Made by a program: the position numbers and the translations under genes. The notes below the pieces were generated by a model. That model worked only from the letters and a program-made list of their open reading frames with translations, was not told the DNA's origin and did not search any database. A stretch of 22,500 bases of DNA from Halisarca cf. caerulea. Lineage: Eukaryota > Porifera > Demospongiae > Chondrillida > Halisarcidae. Shown piece by piece: positions 1-10,898 of the stretch (the first letter of the stretch is position 1; every line of letters begins with the position of its first letter). The stretch lies in the NCBI GenBank assembly GCA_963170055.1, contig CAUJGJ010000336.1, positions 290,201-312,700 of the forward strand, written 5' to 3'.

Positions 1-648
1 AGCAAGACCTATTGGCTTCTCCGTAACCTGCTTGCTCCTTCTGCTCTACGTGAGCAGACCTTCAAGACTCTCACTGATAGCCTCAAAAGTCACTTTGAGC
101 CCAAACCTATTGTGATTGCTGAACGTTTTCATTTTTACCGCCGTTTACAAGGACCTGGGGAATCCATTGCAGCTTATTTAGCAGAATTGAAATGGCTTGC
201 ATACCACTGTCAATTTGAGGGACACCTGGAAGAATCCCTCTGAGATCAACTTGTATGTGGACTCCGTTCTACGGGGATTCAGAAACGCCTACTCACAGAA
301 GCAGACCTGACCTATAAAAAGGCCATTGAGCTTGCCTTGGGAATGGAAGCAGTTGAAAAGAATGCCCTTCAGCTCACGCCAGCAGACAACAGTGTTCATA
401 CTGTGTTTTTCCGCAGTTCATACAATTCCCCATCTAAAGGTCACCCTTCAAAGACTCACTTCCAGACAAAGAGTGGTGCGATATCTGGAAATCAATTTCC
501 TCGTAAGGCTTCAGGCCCAACCTGCCACAGATGTGGTACTACAATATTGGCCAATACACCTTCAAAACTGAAAAAAGCCTTCCAATATCTTCTGTGTTGT
601 TTTCTTATCAAGGTCACAGAAGTACAGGATTTAAATTATGCACAATAA
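1..648 (+). pseudogene. Ty3/gypsy-type retrotransposon gag remnant
   Basis: Frame 1 is open from the first base of the window and reads as a retrotransposon gag (capsid-type) domain. Recognisable stretches are 'FKTLTDSLKSHFEPKP', 'FHFYRRLQGPGESIAAYLAE' and 'DQLVCGLRSTGIQKRLL', the usual gag pattern in gypsy-like elements of invertebrates. A TGA at 241-243 interrupts it, just before 'DQLVCGL', where the family normally has Arg (CGA to TGA would explain it). Near 525-545 the start of a CCHC knuckle is visible (CHRCG), but the rest of the knuckle is lost and the frame closes at 646-648. The N-terminus lies outside the window. I see no protease, reverse transcriptase, integrase or LTR downstream, so this is a truncated, dead copy. 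Family call is from recognised sequence pattern; inactivity is inferred. Confidence 0.75.
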
Positions 649-1183
649 TTGTAATACTGCAGTATATAACAATACTATAGAGAACACAAGTGATAATTAA
701 AGAAACCAAACAAGTGATTATTTGCAGTGTGCAACTGTCACCATGCAAGCTCATGGACAGAATGCACACAAGAACCCTTTCCCAACCTCAGCAAGCTCAC
801 AGCAAATGGTCTTATGCCAATGTCCACTATGGACTGTGAAGGTGGCTCATCTGCTCTTTCATGTATTAAAACTGATGCTAGCAATAAACTTTCCGATAAA
901 ATTCTGAATTGCCTTATGACACTTGTGATTGACGAACCACCAGTTGATCAAACTCTATATATACATACATACGTGATATCGGGGATGCAATAAACTACTG
1001 TAACAACACGTGCATGTGCACTCGCATGCGAAACCCCATATCCCTTGAGTTTTTTTTCTGGGGAGAATACTGAAAAGTTGTATGCTATATTAGTCTATGA
1101 TCAATGTTTTATTTTATGTTGGTTATATGCAACATTTAACCAGCAACATGTACCTATGAAATGTTGCTCAAATGTTGCCTGTG
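649..1183. other. non-coding; possible decayed retroelement tail
   Basis: No recognisable gene. Two short overlapping open frames at 722-993 have no motif I recognise and no sign of a retroviral-type protease (no D-T/S-G). It may be decayed gag-pol linker of the element to its left, but nothing in the sequence shows that. Confidence 0.4.
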
Positions 1184-1479
<296 letters not shown>

Positions 1480-1484
<5 letters not shown>

Positions 1485-1854
1485 ACTTTCAAAGGAGAGA
1501 TGTTTGATGTTAGAGGGGTTTAACCAATATTCATGACTTGTATTCCATTGCTGTAGTTCTGCAGTAGGATTCCATTACTAAGCGCCCCCAAAAATTAAAC
1601 GCCCTGTCCTGGAGGCTCTTCTTTAGAATGAAAATTATCACCTTTGAATCAAGTGGGTGCCATCATTATAGAGGCGTGCTAATTGGAGCACGATATTTAA
1701 TGTTTCCAGTGGTTGAGGCCCAGGGGGTATGATTTACCTGTAAGCTGTTGCACGAGTGTCCCAGTTTTCATCTCTCTAAAAGCACCACATGCTGACAACA
1801 GCCTGCTTCAAAAAGATTGTAAACCAGCCCCGGCCTGGTGCTAATTGGACAATG
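1480..1854. other. non-coding spacer with a short inverted pair
   Basis: No gene seen. A GC-richer segment at 1581-1604 (AGCGCCCCCAAAAATTAAAC and on to GCCC) is roughly inverted at 1672-1692 (GGCGTGCTAATTGGAGCACG), about 70 bp apart. This could be the remains of a small MITE. Confidence 0.4.
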
Positions 1855-1911
1855 TACACACACACATGCACATATGTATGCACACAGTCACACGCACACA
1901 CACACACACAT

Positions 1912-1984
<73 letters not shown>

Positions 1985-2013
1985 TACACACACACACACA
2001 CATGCACACACGC
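1855..2013. repeat. (CA)n microsatellite, about 160 bp
   Basis: CA dinucleotide tract with interspersed ATG/TG variants at both ends and a long pure core at about 1907-1980. The Thr-His and Cys-Val open frames on the two strands are artefacts. Confidence 0.97.
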
Positions 2014-2710
2014 AGAGGATATTCATAATCACCTGGAAATAAAATGCAACAGTGATCGTCCTGAAATAGCACCTCAAATGAGTGATTGTATTTTTATTGG
2101 TGAAAGTTTTGCACATTATACAGTAAGGATCTACAATTCTTTACAAGATTAAACTAAAGTATTGACTAGGCCTATGCTTTGACCAAAGATAATAATGTTA
2201 CAATACACACGTAGATATGTTATGCTGTATTAAATGTCTTTCCGGTATCCTAATTATTGTTCGCTTACTTCACTTTTTATCTAATAATATGTGGTTTTAA
2301 AGTGGTGAACCTCTGAAAGTATATAATATTATTGTTTGGTTAGTTTTTTATACCATATGCTAACACTTTAAAAAGGAAAAAGGCTATGGTTAGGATCTTG
2401 GCCTTTAGACACAAAATTCTCCTGTTGATCTGTGAAATTTGAAACAAACATCTGGAAGCTACTCTATTAATGAGATGCTAAAAACAGCCGCTATAATTGA
2501 TGATGTTGCAAATAAGCAAATGTGGTGGACTGTACTTCAGGCCTTTTGTGACTTTTGTATTAACCACCCTATGTCCCATCTTGTTTCCTGTCTTGTCTCA
2601 TGCTGGTTTAGTATTATTATTTATGATACAGTTCCCCCTCCAAACCTCACATCGACCATACAACAACTACAATCCAGAAAAACACAGGGGATACCGTATC
2701 TGCTGTAAAA
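2014..2710. other. non-coding, nothing recognised
   Basis: AT-rich sequence with short open frames only. None shows a motif, a credible start context or a conserved composition. Confidence 0.5.
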
Positions 2711-3235
2711 ATTTGTCATTCCAATTTTTTGTCACGCTCAAGGAACCGGTATTTATTTACTCTAATGCTGACGAATCATTGGCACTCTAATTTTCGTCAT
2801 TTTACTCTAATTTTCGTCACTAACCGGAAGTAAGCTAATTATTCGTCACATAGGGCTTTGTTCCCAGATTTCGTTTATTCAGCTAGTATTTCTGTTTCTA
2901 AACTAATAAGTTGACTTTGCTCCTCTCTCAGTGTTTACTGGATGGGATGGATGAAGACTGCAGCAATTTTGACTTCCACTATTAACTACATCTTCCTCTG
3001 TGCCAGTGATTTCCATGGTGTTTTAATCATGTTCGTTGCTGGCATCTTGCCGACAAACAAACTCTTTATCTCACTTCATCCAAAACCGGTGATCAGGTGT
3101 CCTGGTAAATGTGATAGCCACGCACAGCTGTTCGGAAGTCGCCATATTCACATACTCCCATAAAACAAAATGGCTCTAATGTTTCATCTTCATTCTAAAG
3201 ATTCGTCAGAAAATTCTTAATTTTCATCAGCGGCA
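2711..3235. repeat. cluster of CTAATTTTCGTCA-type motifs
   Basis: ACTCTAATTTTCGTCA occurs exactly at 2784-2799 and again at 2804-2819, a 20-bp period. Variants are seen near 2720-2733 (CCAATTTTTTGTCAC), at 2836-2849 (CTAATTATTCGTCA) and near 3216-3229 (CTTAATTTTCATCA). The spacing is irregular outside the tandem pair. Variants lie at both ends of a roughly 0.5 kb segment, so they may be subterminal repeats of an unrecognised non-autonomous element. No coding potential is seen. Confidence 0.45.
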
Positions 3236-3812
3236 GCCATGTTGCTTATTCATAATTCTAATGACATCAAATGATGAAAAATGGGCAAACAGTTGGTGAC
3301 AAAATTTCAGAGCAGATATGGCACACCCTGTGTGCTTTTTGTATGATGTACTTTTAACACATGGGGTATTTATAACTGATTGTTTAGATTGTGGGTGGTG
3401 GTTGCTTGCAATGCCAACAATTAGCAGCTGTAATTAACACATTATTGAGCATCTTTCAGATGACATTTGAAATTTTACGTATCAACAGATTGGAAGAGAT
3501 GGTGACTTTTGTGATGTTAAGCCTACAGATATGTCACTAAATGACTGTTTAGGGTCAAAGCAACATCAGCTTTGCTGCGCTAAAATTCCTGTCTGATTAC
3601 CTTGCTTTTTTATTTTTTTGGCCCTTCATATGTCCAAAAATTTCAAGAATCATCTGGGGAAAGTCTTATAGTCAGGTATTATTTCAATGTATGTGCAATA
3701 ATCCGAATTTTTACCATTTGTAGGGCAGAAAAGCAGAATTTTTGTCCATACCTCTCGTTGCATTATAATAGCTTATTTCCCAGATGATTATTGAATGCAT
3801 ATGGTTCACTAA
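3236..3812. other. non-coding, nothing recognised
   Basis: No gene or clear repeat. A 35-codon open stretch after a CAG at about 3488 ends at 3595 and looks slightly exon-like, but I do not accept it as a gene. Confidence 0.4.
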
Positions 3813-3889
3813 TTTTTAGGGGCTGTCACACTGTCAGGTAGCCACCATATTATTTTCTTTACGAATTCCGGAAGTGTAACGTTCTATTC
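3813..3889 (+). repeat. repeat family X, left part (copy A)
   Basis: Starts TTTTTAGGGGCT and runs through ATATTATTTTC, AATTCCGGAAGTGTAAC and CTATTCAT straight into a TA tract. The same order occurs at 19277-19348 (copy C). The right part of X, which follows the TA tract in copy C, is not found directly after this tract. It occurs in the same orientation at 10898, beyond two LINEs, so copy A is probably the left half of an interrupted element. Confidence 0.7.
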
Positions 3890-4236
<347 letters not shown>

Positions 4237-4433
4237 GCGCAATAGTTGGAGGTAGCTAGGTTACAAGTTGAGAAGAGAGTCTCTTCAGAAATACTTGTCT
4301 AGGGCCACTTTGTTGGTCTTATTTCTAGGTTTAATAGTTCATTTTAGCCTAGAAACTAGTTTTGGTTTTCTTTGTTGGAGATCTCTTTGCCAGTTTTACA
4401 AGTTCTGGACATTTGAAATTTTCACACCAGAAC
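4237..4433 (+). other. probable 5' leader of the R2-like LINE
   Basis: Unique sequence between the GATA microsatellite and the chosen ATG. The reading frame is open upstream of that ATG from about 4362, but the extra residues are AT-rich and hydrophobic and precede the zinc finger, so I treat them as untranslated. No promoter motif was identified. Confidence 0.45.
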
Positions 4434-7400
4434 ATGGACCAGTCTACTCTCTATAAGACTTGCCCTTTTTGTAACAAAGACTATAAGAAGCTTGGCATTC
4501 ATCTGAGACATTGTCCAGACAGGAATGGAAGAGACTTTGAGCATTTGTTGTCTCAGAAAACACTTGACAAGAGGTCTGAGAAGAAGACAAAGGAGACTTG
4601 TCCCAAACATGGAAAGAAATTTGATCGTTTGGACACTCATTTGAGGACAAGTGCTACCTGCAAGGACACACAACCTAACAGAAACCATCCAGAAAATGTT
4701 CCTTCCTCTTTTGCCAATTCACCAACAGTATCTCCATCTCAGCCTACCCAGTTCCTCCAGTTCCCAAGGGAGACACATCCTCTACCATCACAGATACCAC
4801 ACATGACCACTGCCCTGAGAATGAAGTTGCCTCACACCGCTGAAGGTTGGTGTGCAGCAGATGAACACTTAAGACAGGTTGTTGTTCCTAGGGTACTGCA
4901 CGAGATAGATGTCAATACCATGAACCATGTGTTATCCCTTGGCATCTACTCCTACTTCTCATTGAAGTATGGCACCCAAGAGGTCAATGAGCACCATCGA
5001 CGCCAGACGAAACTGCAGAAACATAGAAATGACCTGAACAAGGCTCTAATGGAGAAGAAAGCTGCAAAGAAGAGATTGAGACAAATGAGGAGGTCTGGTT
5101 CTGACCCTGAAACAGTCAGACAACTAGCGTATGAATTTCACACTTTGGTTCGGGCACACAGCCATTTAAACAAAATAGTGAGGAAAGGAGAGAGACCGGC
5201 AAGTCAGAAGCTCCAGAGGAAAGAATGTCGTAAAGATATACACAAGTTTGCCAGGAAGATTTTAAATGATGAAAACTACACATCCATCGAGCCAACCTTC
5301 TCTCAACAAGATGCAGAGGCCTACTTTACTAAGGTGTACTCGTCTGATACCAAAGTGTTCACACGACCGTCATGGATGCCAGAGGCATCTGATCCCTCTG
5401 TCGAATTTGATATCCGTGCTTTTACTGCAGAGGAAGTTACCCTGGTTATCTCCAGATCCAAGTTGACATCATGCCCCAGCCCTATGGACCAAATACCCTA
5501 TCTGGTGCTCAAGAAATGCCCTTCCTTGATGCCAGCCCTACTCCATCTGTTCAACTCATGCTGGACAACAAAGAAAGTGCCTGCAGCTTGGAAGGTTGGT
5601 GTGTTGAAGCTCCTTGGGAAGAAGAAGGCTGAGGAAGACCCTAAACTACCCAAGCACTTTCGTCCAATAGCCCTGACGTCCTGTATCGGCAAAGTCTTTA
5701 CTAGTCTGTTGAAGCAGCGTTGGATGGACTACATGAAAGGGAACAATTATCTCAACACTGTAGTCTAGAAAGCGTTTGTCGATGGGGTGCCGGGCTGCAC
5801 AGAACATCATCTGAAACTACTCTCCATTTTGAACGAGGCCCGCAGGAAGCGAAGGTCTATGTGTGTGTGCTGGTTGGACCTTGCCAATGCCTTCGGAAGT
5901 GTCCATCATAGCCTCATCCAGTACTCATTTAGGCACTACCATGCTCCTCGTGAAATGCTGGAGATGATTTTCAACTTGTACCAAGGCCTGTTCGGTGTAA
6001 TCTCCTGCAAGTCGTGGCAAACTGCTCCCATCCACCTCCAGACTGGAGTCTTCCAAGGTGATCCACTGTCATGGTGTTCAACACTGTCATGAACACCCTG
6101 GTGGACACAATCACCAAGCAGTACTCCACTTTGGGCTACAAGTTGGATGCATCCTCTAGCCGCTCCAACTTACTTCAGTATGCTGATGACACCTCACTGC
6201 TTGCTGATGGTCCATCATCTTGCCAGACACTCCTCTCTGCCACCGAGACCTGGCTGTCATGGTCAGGAATGAAAGCCAACGTATCCAAGTGTGTGTGCCT
6301 AGCCATCCAAGCTTCCACAGGCAAGCCGTACGATCCTATGTTGAAGTTAAATGGAGAATCCATACCTTTCATCGGTAGCAGCACCTTCTCTTTCCTGGGT
6401 GCCCCAGTGAGCATTCATGGAGCATACGACACCACCAGACATGACCTAGTAGGGAAACTGCAAACCTTTTTGGAGAAGGTTGATAAGACCCTAGTTTCAG
6501 CTCAACAAAAGTTGCTCCTTTTCAAGGTTGCCATATGCCCGCGCATGACCTGGGACCTGTCAGTCAACCTTTTTCCGGTCTCATGGTTAGAATCAACTCT
6601 TAAACCAATTGCTACAAAGTTTTTGAAGAAGTGGAGTGGCCTGGCAAAATCTGCTGACACAGGCTGCCTTTTCCTCCCCAAGGAGAAGGGTGGCCTAGAA
6701 CTTCCATCCTTGGTGACCATGCACAAGAAGTTACAAGTTATCAAAGCTGCTGCCTACACTTGTTCTCGAGACCCAGTTGTCAGAGCAATTGCCACCCAGG
6801 AAATCAGGAGAGAAGTGAACCAGGTGGGACCATCCTTTAAGCCATACCAGATAGTAGTTGCAGCCATGCAAGAAGACCCAGGAGCTTCTTCAAAGCAAGT
6901 GGGTAAACGAGCCAAGTCCAGAGTCGAAGAAGCAGACACCAATACCCGATTTGCCCACTGCACTGGCCTAGCAAAGCAGAACCAACCCATCCGAGATGAC
7001 AGTAGAGCCCCCCAGCTTTGGTCATCCACGATCATCACCCTTCTTGAGCGAGTACTCAGGTTTGCCTTAAACTCCCTCACAGACACTTTACCCCACAATG
7101 ACAACCTGCATATGTGGAGGAGTAGTCCATCACCCTCATGCACCTTGTGTGGTGAGAGGCAAACCCTCCTACATGTTCTGAATGGTTGCCGCTACGCTCT
7201 TGAAAAGAGGAGATATGACGATCGCCACAATGATATTCTAGAGTGCATTCATGCCTTCCTGGCGAACCAGCTCACTCCATCCCAGAACATCACAGTGGAC
7301 CTGCCAAACCAACTTTACTCATTCCCTCAGCAGGCTGCTTGCACTAACAGCCGACCAGCCATTGTCATCTGGGATAAATCAGCCATCACCATCATCGAGT

Positions 7401-7690
7401 TGACTGTCCCATGTGAACTCTGCATAGAGTCTGCTGTGACGAGGAAGACTGAGCGGTACTCAGAGCTTCTTAGCACCTGCAAGAAATCTGGGTACCAGGC
7501 CAACGTAATGACGCTCGAAGTTGGTTCAAGAGGGTTCATCTACACAGCCAGCTTTGATGCACTCTATCAGTCCTTCCCTGCCACACGAGGCAAACGAGAT
7601 GCCCTTGAAAGGGAGATTGTGCTCAAGTGTCTCCTTCAGTCATACCGCATCTGGTGTAAGCGAAACTGGAAGGAGCACACCACCACATAG
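4434..7690 (+). pseudogene. R2-like non-LTR retrotransposon polyprotein (zinc finger, RT, RLE), two lesions
   Basis: Nearly full-length single-ORF LINE of about 1085 codons. The chosen ATG at 4434 puts a CX2CX9HX3C finger at residues 10-27 (CPFCNKDYKKLGIHLRHC), with a second Cys/His motif about 35 residues later. A basic, charged segment follows, then reverse transcriptase: motif A WLDLANAF with Asp at 5877-5879, QGDPLS near 6055, and YADD at 6179-6190. The C-terminal part has a CX2CX7HX4C knuckle (CTLCGERQTLLHVLNGC, about 7139-7189) and a restriction-like endonuclease block (RPAIVIWDK...IIELTVP, about 7349-7411, then EVGSRGFI). This layout is that of RLE-type LINEs (R2/R4/NeSL/Hero group), which nick DNA and reverse-transcribe at the nick. 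Lesions: an in-frame TAG at 5766-5768 (CAG is likely ancestral) and a one-base loss near 6070, right after QGDPLS. The RLE motif reads RPA where RPD is usual, which would also remove a catalytic Asp. Otherwise the frame is open, so decay is recent. Exact clade is not settled. Confidence 0.85.
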
Positions 7691-7939
7691 ACGATGTTTA
7701 GCCATGTATGTATGTCACCTGTACTAACTTAGTATTTACACACTTCACACACATTAACTGATTCACTATAGGCTAAGTAGCTGGCATTATCCTATACTGT
7801 GCAGTATTTTCTTCTGATACTTTTGACAGTGGGTAATGATCAGACCCTATGTTACCATTGTTTTATTTTAAGTTTGATTTTTGTACATGTGTACTTTCTC
7901 TTGCTCGAATTTAATAATGGTGACCATCAAAAAAAAAAA
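7691..7939 (+). other. probable 3' UTR and A-tail of the R2-like LINE
   Basis: The 249 bases after the TAG stop end in 11 consecutive A residues (7929-7939), directly after GACCATC. I take this as the 3' end of the LINE. Beyond it the sequence changes to the tail of the opposite-strand element. No clear target-site duplication could be matched with the 5' side. Confidence 0.5.
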
Positions 7940-8042
7940 GATATACCTATATGTATGGATAATTATTATTCAGAAAACAATCAGTACACAACAAGAAACA
8001 TACAAGATATAACAACAATAATCGACCCTTTATACAATGGAA
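7940..8042 (-). other. remnant 3' UTR between the two LINEs
   Basis: About 100 bases between the A-tract of the plus-strand LINE and the last stop of the minus-strand LINE. By position it should hold the 3' UTR of the minus-strand element. No tail or terminal repeat is recognised. Confidence 0.35.
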
Positions 8043-10411
8043 TCACTGTGAGCAGCCAAGAATAGATGCACAGTTAAAGTTTTGAATACAGACACGTAAA
8101 CGTTGGCATAATTTGAGATAAGACAACTGATCATGAGTTACTAATCTAGATCTTGGGCAATTTCTTTGATAGAACATCTTTTCCAAAAACACCAGTAGAC
8201 TGGAATGCAATTGGTATAAAGATGTGGTTGGCTGTCAGCTCCTTGTACACATCTCACTTCCTACGGGCAGCCCGCTCAGCTACCAAACCAGCACCAGAGG
8301 ACGACAGGGAAATGTAGCTGGGTGCGAACGAATCCCAGCATGTGACATCCCACACCAATAGTTGACCGCTAGCCCATGGAGTGATGGTTAAAACATCAGG
8401 GCACTTGTTGTCAGAACAAGCAAGGCCTTGCATGTGGTTCCAGGATGGAAAGTATGTGAGCTGAAGCAAGCGCTTGCTTGATGATGAGGTTCAAGCCATT
8501 GTGACGGGGAATCCTGCCTTTGCTTTGACAGCAACTGAGGCCATGAGTCCCTGAAGCATCAACCTGCTTTCCACAGATTGAACAGCTATGAGGTGAGCAC
8601 AGGGAACCCCTAAGCAGAGACCCACTGCGATGCAGATGGACTCATTGGTCATCCTGAGGGCAAGGGTTGTCAGAGGACGAGCTGTCAGCCTAGCACCAGC
8701 CTCCCTCTGCTAAGCTGCCAAGAGGCGGGATTTGGCCACTGGGTTGACTGAGCTAAATGACAGGAGTGAAGCCAACTGGCCTTCAACTAACGGAGAGTCC
8801 CATGCATGCTTTCTGCTTGAGTGCAGAGCTTCCAGTAGGAGGGTCTACTGAACCTTCAGTTGAGGTCTTCCAGTGTCGTACAGCAGAGATGGTCAATTCG
8901 GAGGGCCACATACGATCAGAATGAATAGGAAGGATAGCTTGAGAGAGAAGCACTGCCTGCAGCAGAGGCCAAAAAGGCAGAGGGTGCCAGCGAAACAGGT
9001 AGTGCCTCTAATGCCCAAATCACCAGAATTGATAGGTAGTGAGGCTTGAAGCCATCCCTGTTCAGACAACTGGATGTTGCAGATAGATTCTAGGAGGGTT
9101 TTCTGCACCGCGTCGAAGGTAGCAAGAAGAGGGAAGACAAAACTCGGAGCTGTACGTAGGATGTACAGGACTTTTGGCATAGCCAAAGCATCGTGTAATA
9201 GGCAGAGGGCGTCATGTGCCTGCAATGTTCCCAGAGTATCCCCCATGGATCTCAGCTGGCTGATCTTCAACTCCCAGACATTGTTGATGGCCTCCAACCC
9301 TCCAATGGGAGAACCAAGTAGGGTTGCCTGTGAAGGATCTGTTGGGTGGAGATTTGGGGAGGATGAAAGCATCTCCTGCTTGGTGTGCTCATCCACACAA
9401 CTGATCTTGCTTTTGCTGTGGTTGAGAAAGAGGTTGATCTCCCTGGCTGCTTCCTCCAAATAGAGTAAGTCAAACTGTACTTCCTCGACTGAGCCTTCCA
9501 TTGATCCATCGCCGAGATAAAATACCCTAAACTCTGATCTGAGGTTGACTATGAGATCATGGATAGTCAAACAGAAGAGTAAGTGGCCAAGAGGACCCCC
9601 CTGGAATGGGAGAGTATAGTTAAGATAGAGGTGGAAGGGACCTTAGAGGAGGATGGAAAAGCAGACTCAAGATGGGAAGGGGGATGCTTTTCCCGAAGTA
9701 ATTCAAGAGATCTCTCATATACATCACAGAAAGGTTCAGAGGAACAGGCGATACAGACTGCTCCTCTGAAGTCCCCCTCCTCTAGCTTTTCTGATACTCT
9801 AGTAGCAAGTGAGCTGTGAAGGTTGGTACTCTTCCCACCGGCTATAAAGAACGTGGAATTGACAACCTCCTCCTGAATGGAGAGATTCACCTGAGAGGTT
9901 AGGCTTCTCTTTTGCCCTCCTCTTTTTGGAGACAGGAAACAACGTCTGGAGGAAAGAAACAATCATTCTCAAGCTTCTCTGGAGTTCTCCGATATTACAT
10001 GATTCAGGATAGATTCAAAGTTTGAGGTAGCCAATGCTCTTGCCCCTTGGGAATTCTCTTAATGATCCTACCGAAAGCTGGGCCAGGGCTGATCACAGTC
10101 GTGGTAGGACCAGTGGCTGAAGGTCCTGGTAAGGGGGATGCTGGACATGAATTGGACGGGGCAACGGGAACATCGTTAATGGAGGGAGGAGGCAGGGGAA
10201 GGGGAGCAATGCCCGAACCCAGGGATCGATTAGACAAAGGACCATGAATCGTCACGTTTTCATCATAACAGATTTGCATCGGCTTTTTACAAACGGAACA
10301 AGGCCCTGAAACTCTCACATGAGTTGACGGCATCCTGAAATCACTCGCGAAATCTGTAAACTTCACAGACTTTGAACCAAAAACGACCTGAAAACCTGTT
10401 AACTCCAGCAC
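8043..10411 (-). pseudogene. decayed non-LTR retrotransposon polyprotein with internal RT deletion
   Basis: Coding remnants are collinear on the minus strand in shifting frames. Order: N-terminal Cys-rich segment (VSGPCSVCKK, near 10300) with a Pro-rich linker and 'RIIKRIPKG'; a pre-RT segment (KLEEGDFRGAV...LREKHPPSH, about 9650-9780); RT block 'QGGPLGHLLFCLTIHDL' (about 9555-9605); 'YLGDG' (about 9506-9520); the post-RT block; a Cys/His motif CSICGKQVDASGTHGLSC (8531-8584); 'PDVLTITPW...LVWDVT' (about 8340-8400); then after a TGA at 8252-8254 the same frame continues 'IPIAFQSTGVFG'. A last frame ends at 8043-8045 with 'NCASILGCSQ'. I know this architecture from large invertebrate RT protein families. 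Defects: many frameshifts and stops; the catalytic box is YLGDG rather than YLDDG and QGGPLG rather than QGDPLG; and the pre-RT segment runs almost straight into QGGPLG, so fingers and motif A are deleted near 9610-9650. The PD...WDVT block may be a PD-(D/E)XK nuclease, as in RLE LINEs. Confidence 0.75.
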
Positions 10412-10545
10412 AATTGATGTAAGAATTGATAATGATGATTAAATGGAACAGAAGCCTATAAGAAGGCATTCAACGTGGGAGCTTAGCTGCCGCTGATTGC
10501 TAGTTGGCCATCTTTTCTGCTATATATATATATATTTATTTGTAT
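10412..10545 (-). other. probable 5' UTR of the decayed LINE, then a short TA tract
   Basis: Sequence upstream of the first Met of the minus-strand element. It includes a more GC-rich stretch (about 10470-10510) that ends at a short TA run (about 10519-10534). The 5' end of the element probably lies near there. Confidence 0.35.
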
Positions 10546-10614
10546 CCCAGTTTGTGAAAGATCAAAGGAAAAACTGGGCATGTATGGTAGTTATCCCCCA
10601 GGTAATAACTACCA
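10546..10614. repeat. two adjacent small inverted repeats
   Basis: CCCAGTTT (10546-10553) pairs perfectly with AAACTGGG (10571-10578). TGGTAGTTAT (10585-10594) pairs perfectly with ATAACTACCA (10605-10614). The two hairpins are only 6 bp apart. The role is unknown; they could be foldback-type repeat DNA. Confidence 0.6.
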
Positions 10615-10705
10615 GGTATTAATCAAGAGTCAATTTGTTGTTAATGTAATCAATTATTGCCAATTAAGTCTACTAATTGAAAATCATTTTGCATGGGATA
10701 GACAT

Positions 10706-10819
10706 TAGTTATATCCCGCTTCACTCGCATTATATCCAGGTCATCGTCCGCGACCTCGGCTTCGCCTCGGTCTTGGGCGATAACCTGGATATCATGCTCG
10801 TACCGGGATAAAACTATAA
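10706..10819. repeat. imperfect foldback element of about 114 bp
   Basis: A long imperfect inverted repeat. The left arm carries TATATCCCG, GCATTATATCCAGGT and ATCG, then GACC. The right arm carries, as complements, GGTC, CGAT, ACCTGGATATCATGC and CGGGATA. The apex is the GC-rich CCTCGGCTTCGCCTCGG, itself close to symmetric. The GC content contrasts sharply with the surroundings. No coding potential is seen. This resembles a small palindromic MITE or foldback repeat. Confidence 0.8.
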
Positions 10820-10856
10820 CATATTATATATGTATGTATATACATATGTATATATC

Positions 10857-10897
<41 letters not shown>
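10820..10897. repeat. (TA)n/(TG)n microsatellite
   Basis: Degenerate TA/TATG sequence, then pure TA (about 10857-10882), then a TG run to about 10897. It is directly followed by the right part of repeat X, just as the TA tract is in copy C. Confidence 0.9.

Positions 10898-10898
<1 letters not shown>

Noticed and set aside
649..993. Protease or RT part of the gypsy-type element
   Set aside because: No D-T/S-G or RT motif in any frame.
1776..2152. Cys-Val and Thr-His open frames (also at 12223-12471 and 13098-13423)
   Set aside because: They are translations of CA/TG microsatellites.
2439..2790. Two overlapping plus-strand open frames of about 90 codons
   Set aside because: No recognisable motif and no splice or start context; probably chance.
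3489..3598. 35-codon open stretch after CAG
   Set aside because: Weak acceptor, overlapping open frame in another register, no recognised peptide.
6754..7143. 129-codon minus-strand open frame
   Set aside because: Antisense shadow of the R2-like LINE coding sequence.
9074..9463. 129-codon plus-strand open frame
   Set aside because: Antisense shadow of the minus-strand LINE remnant, whose frame has RT-type motifs.
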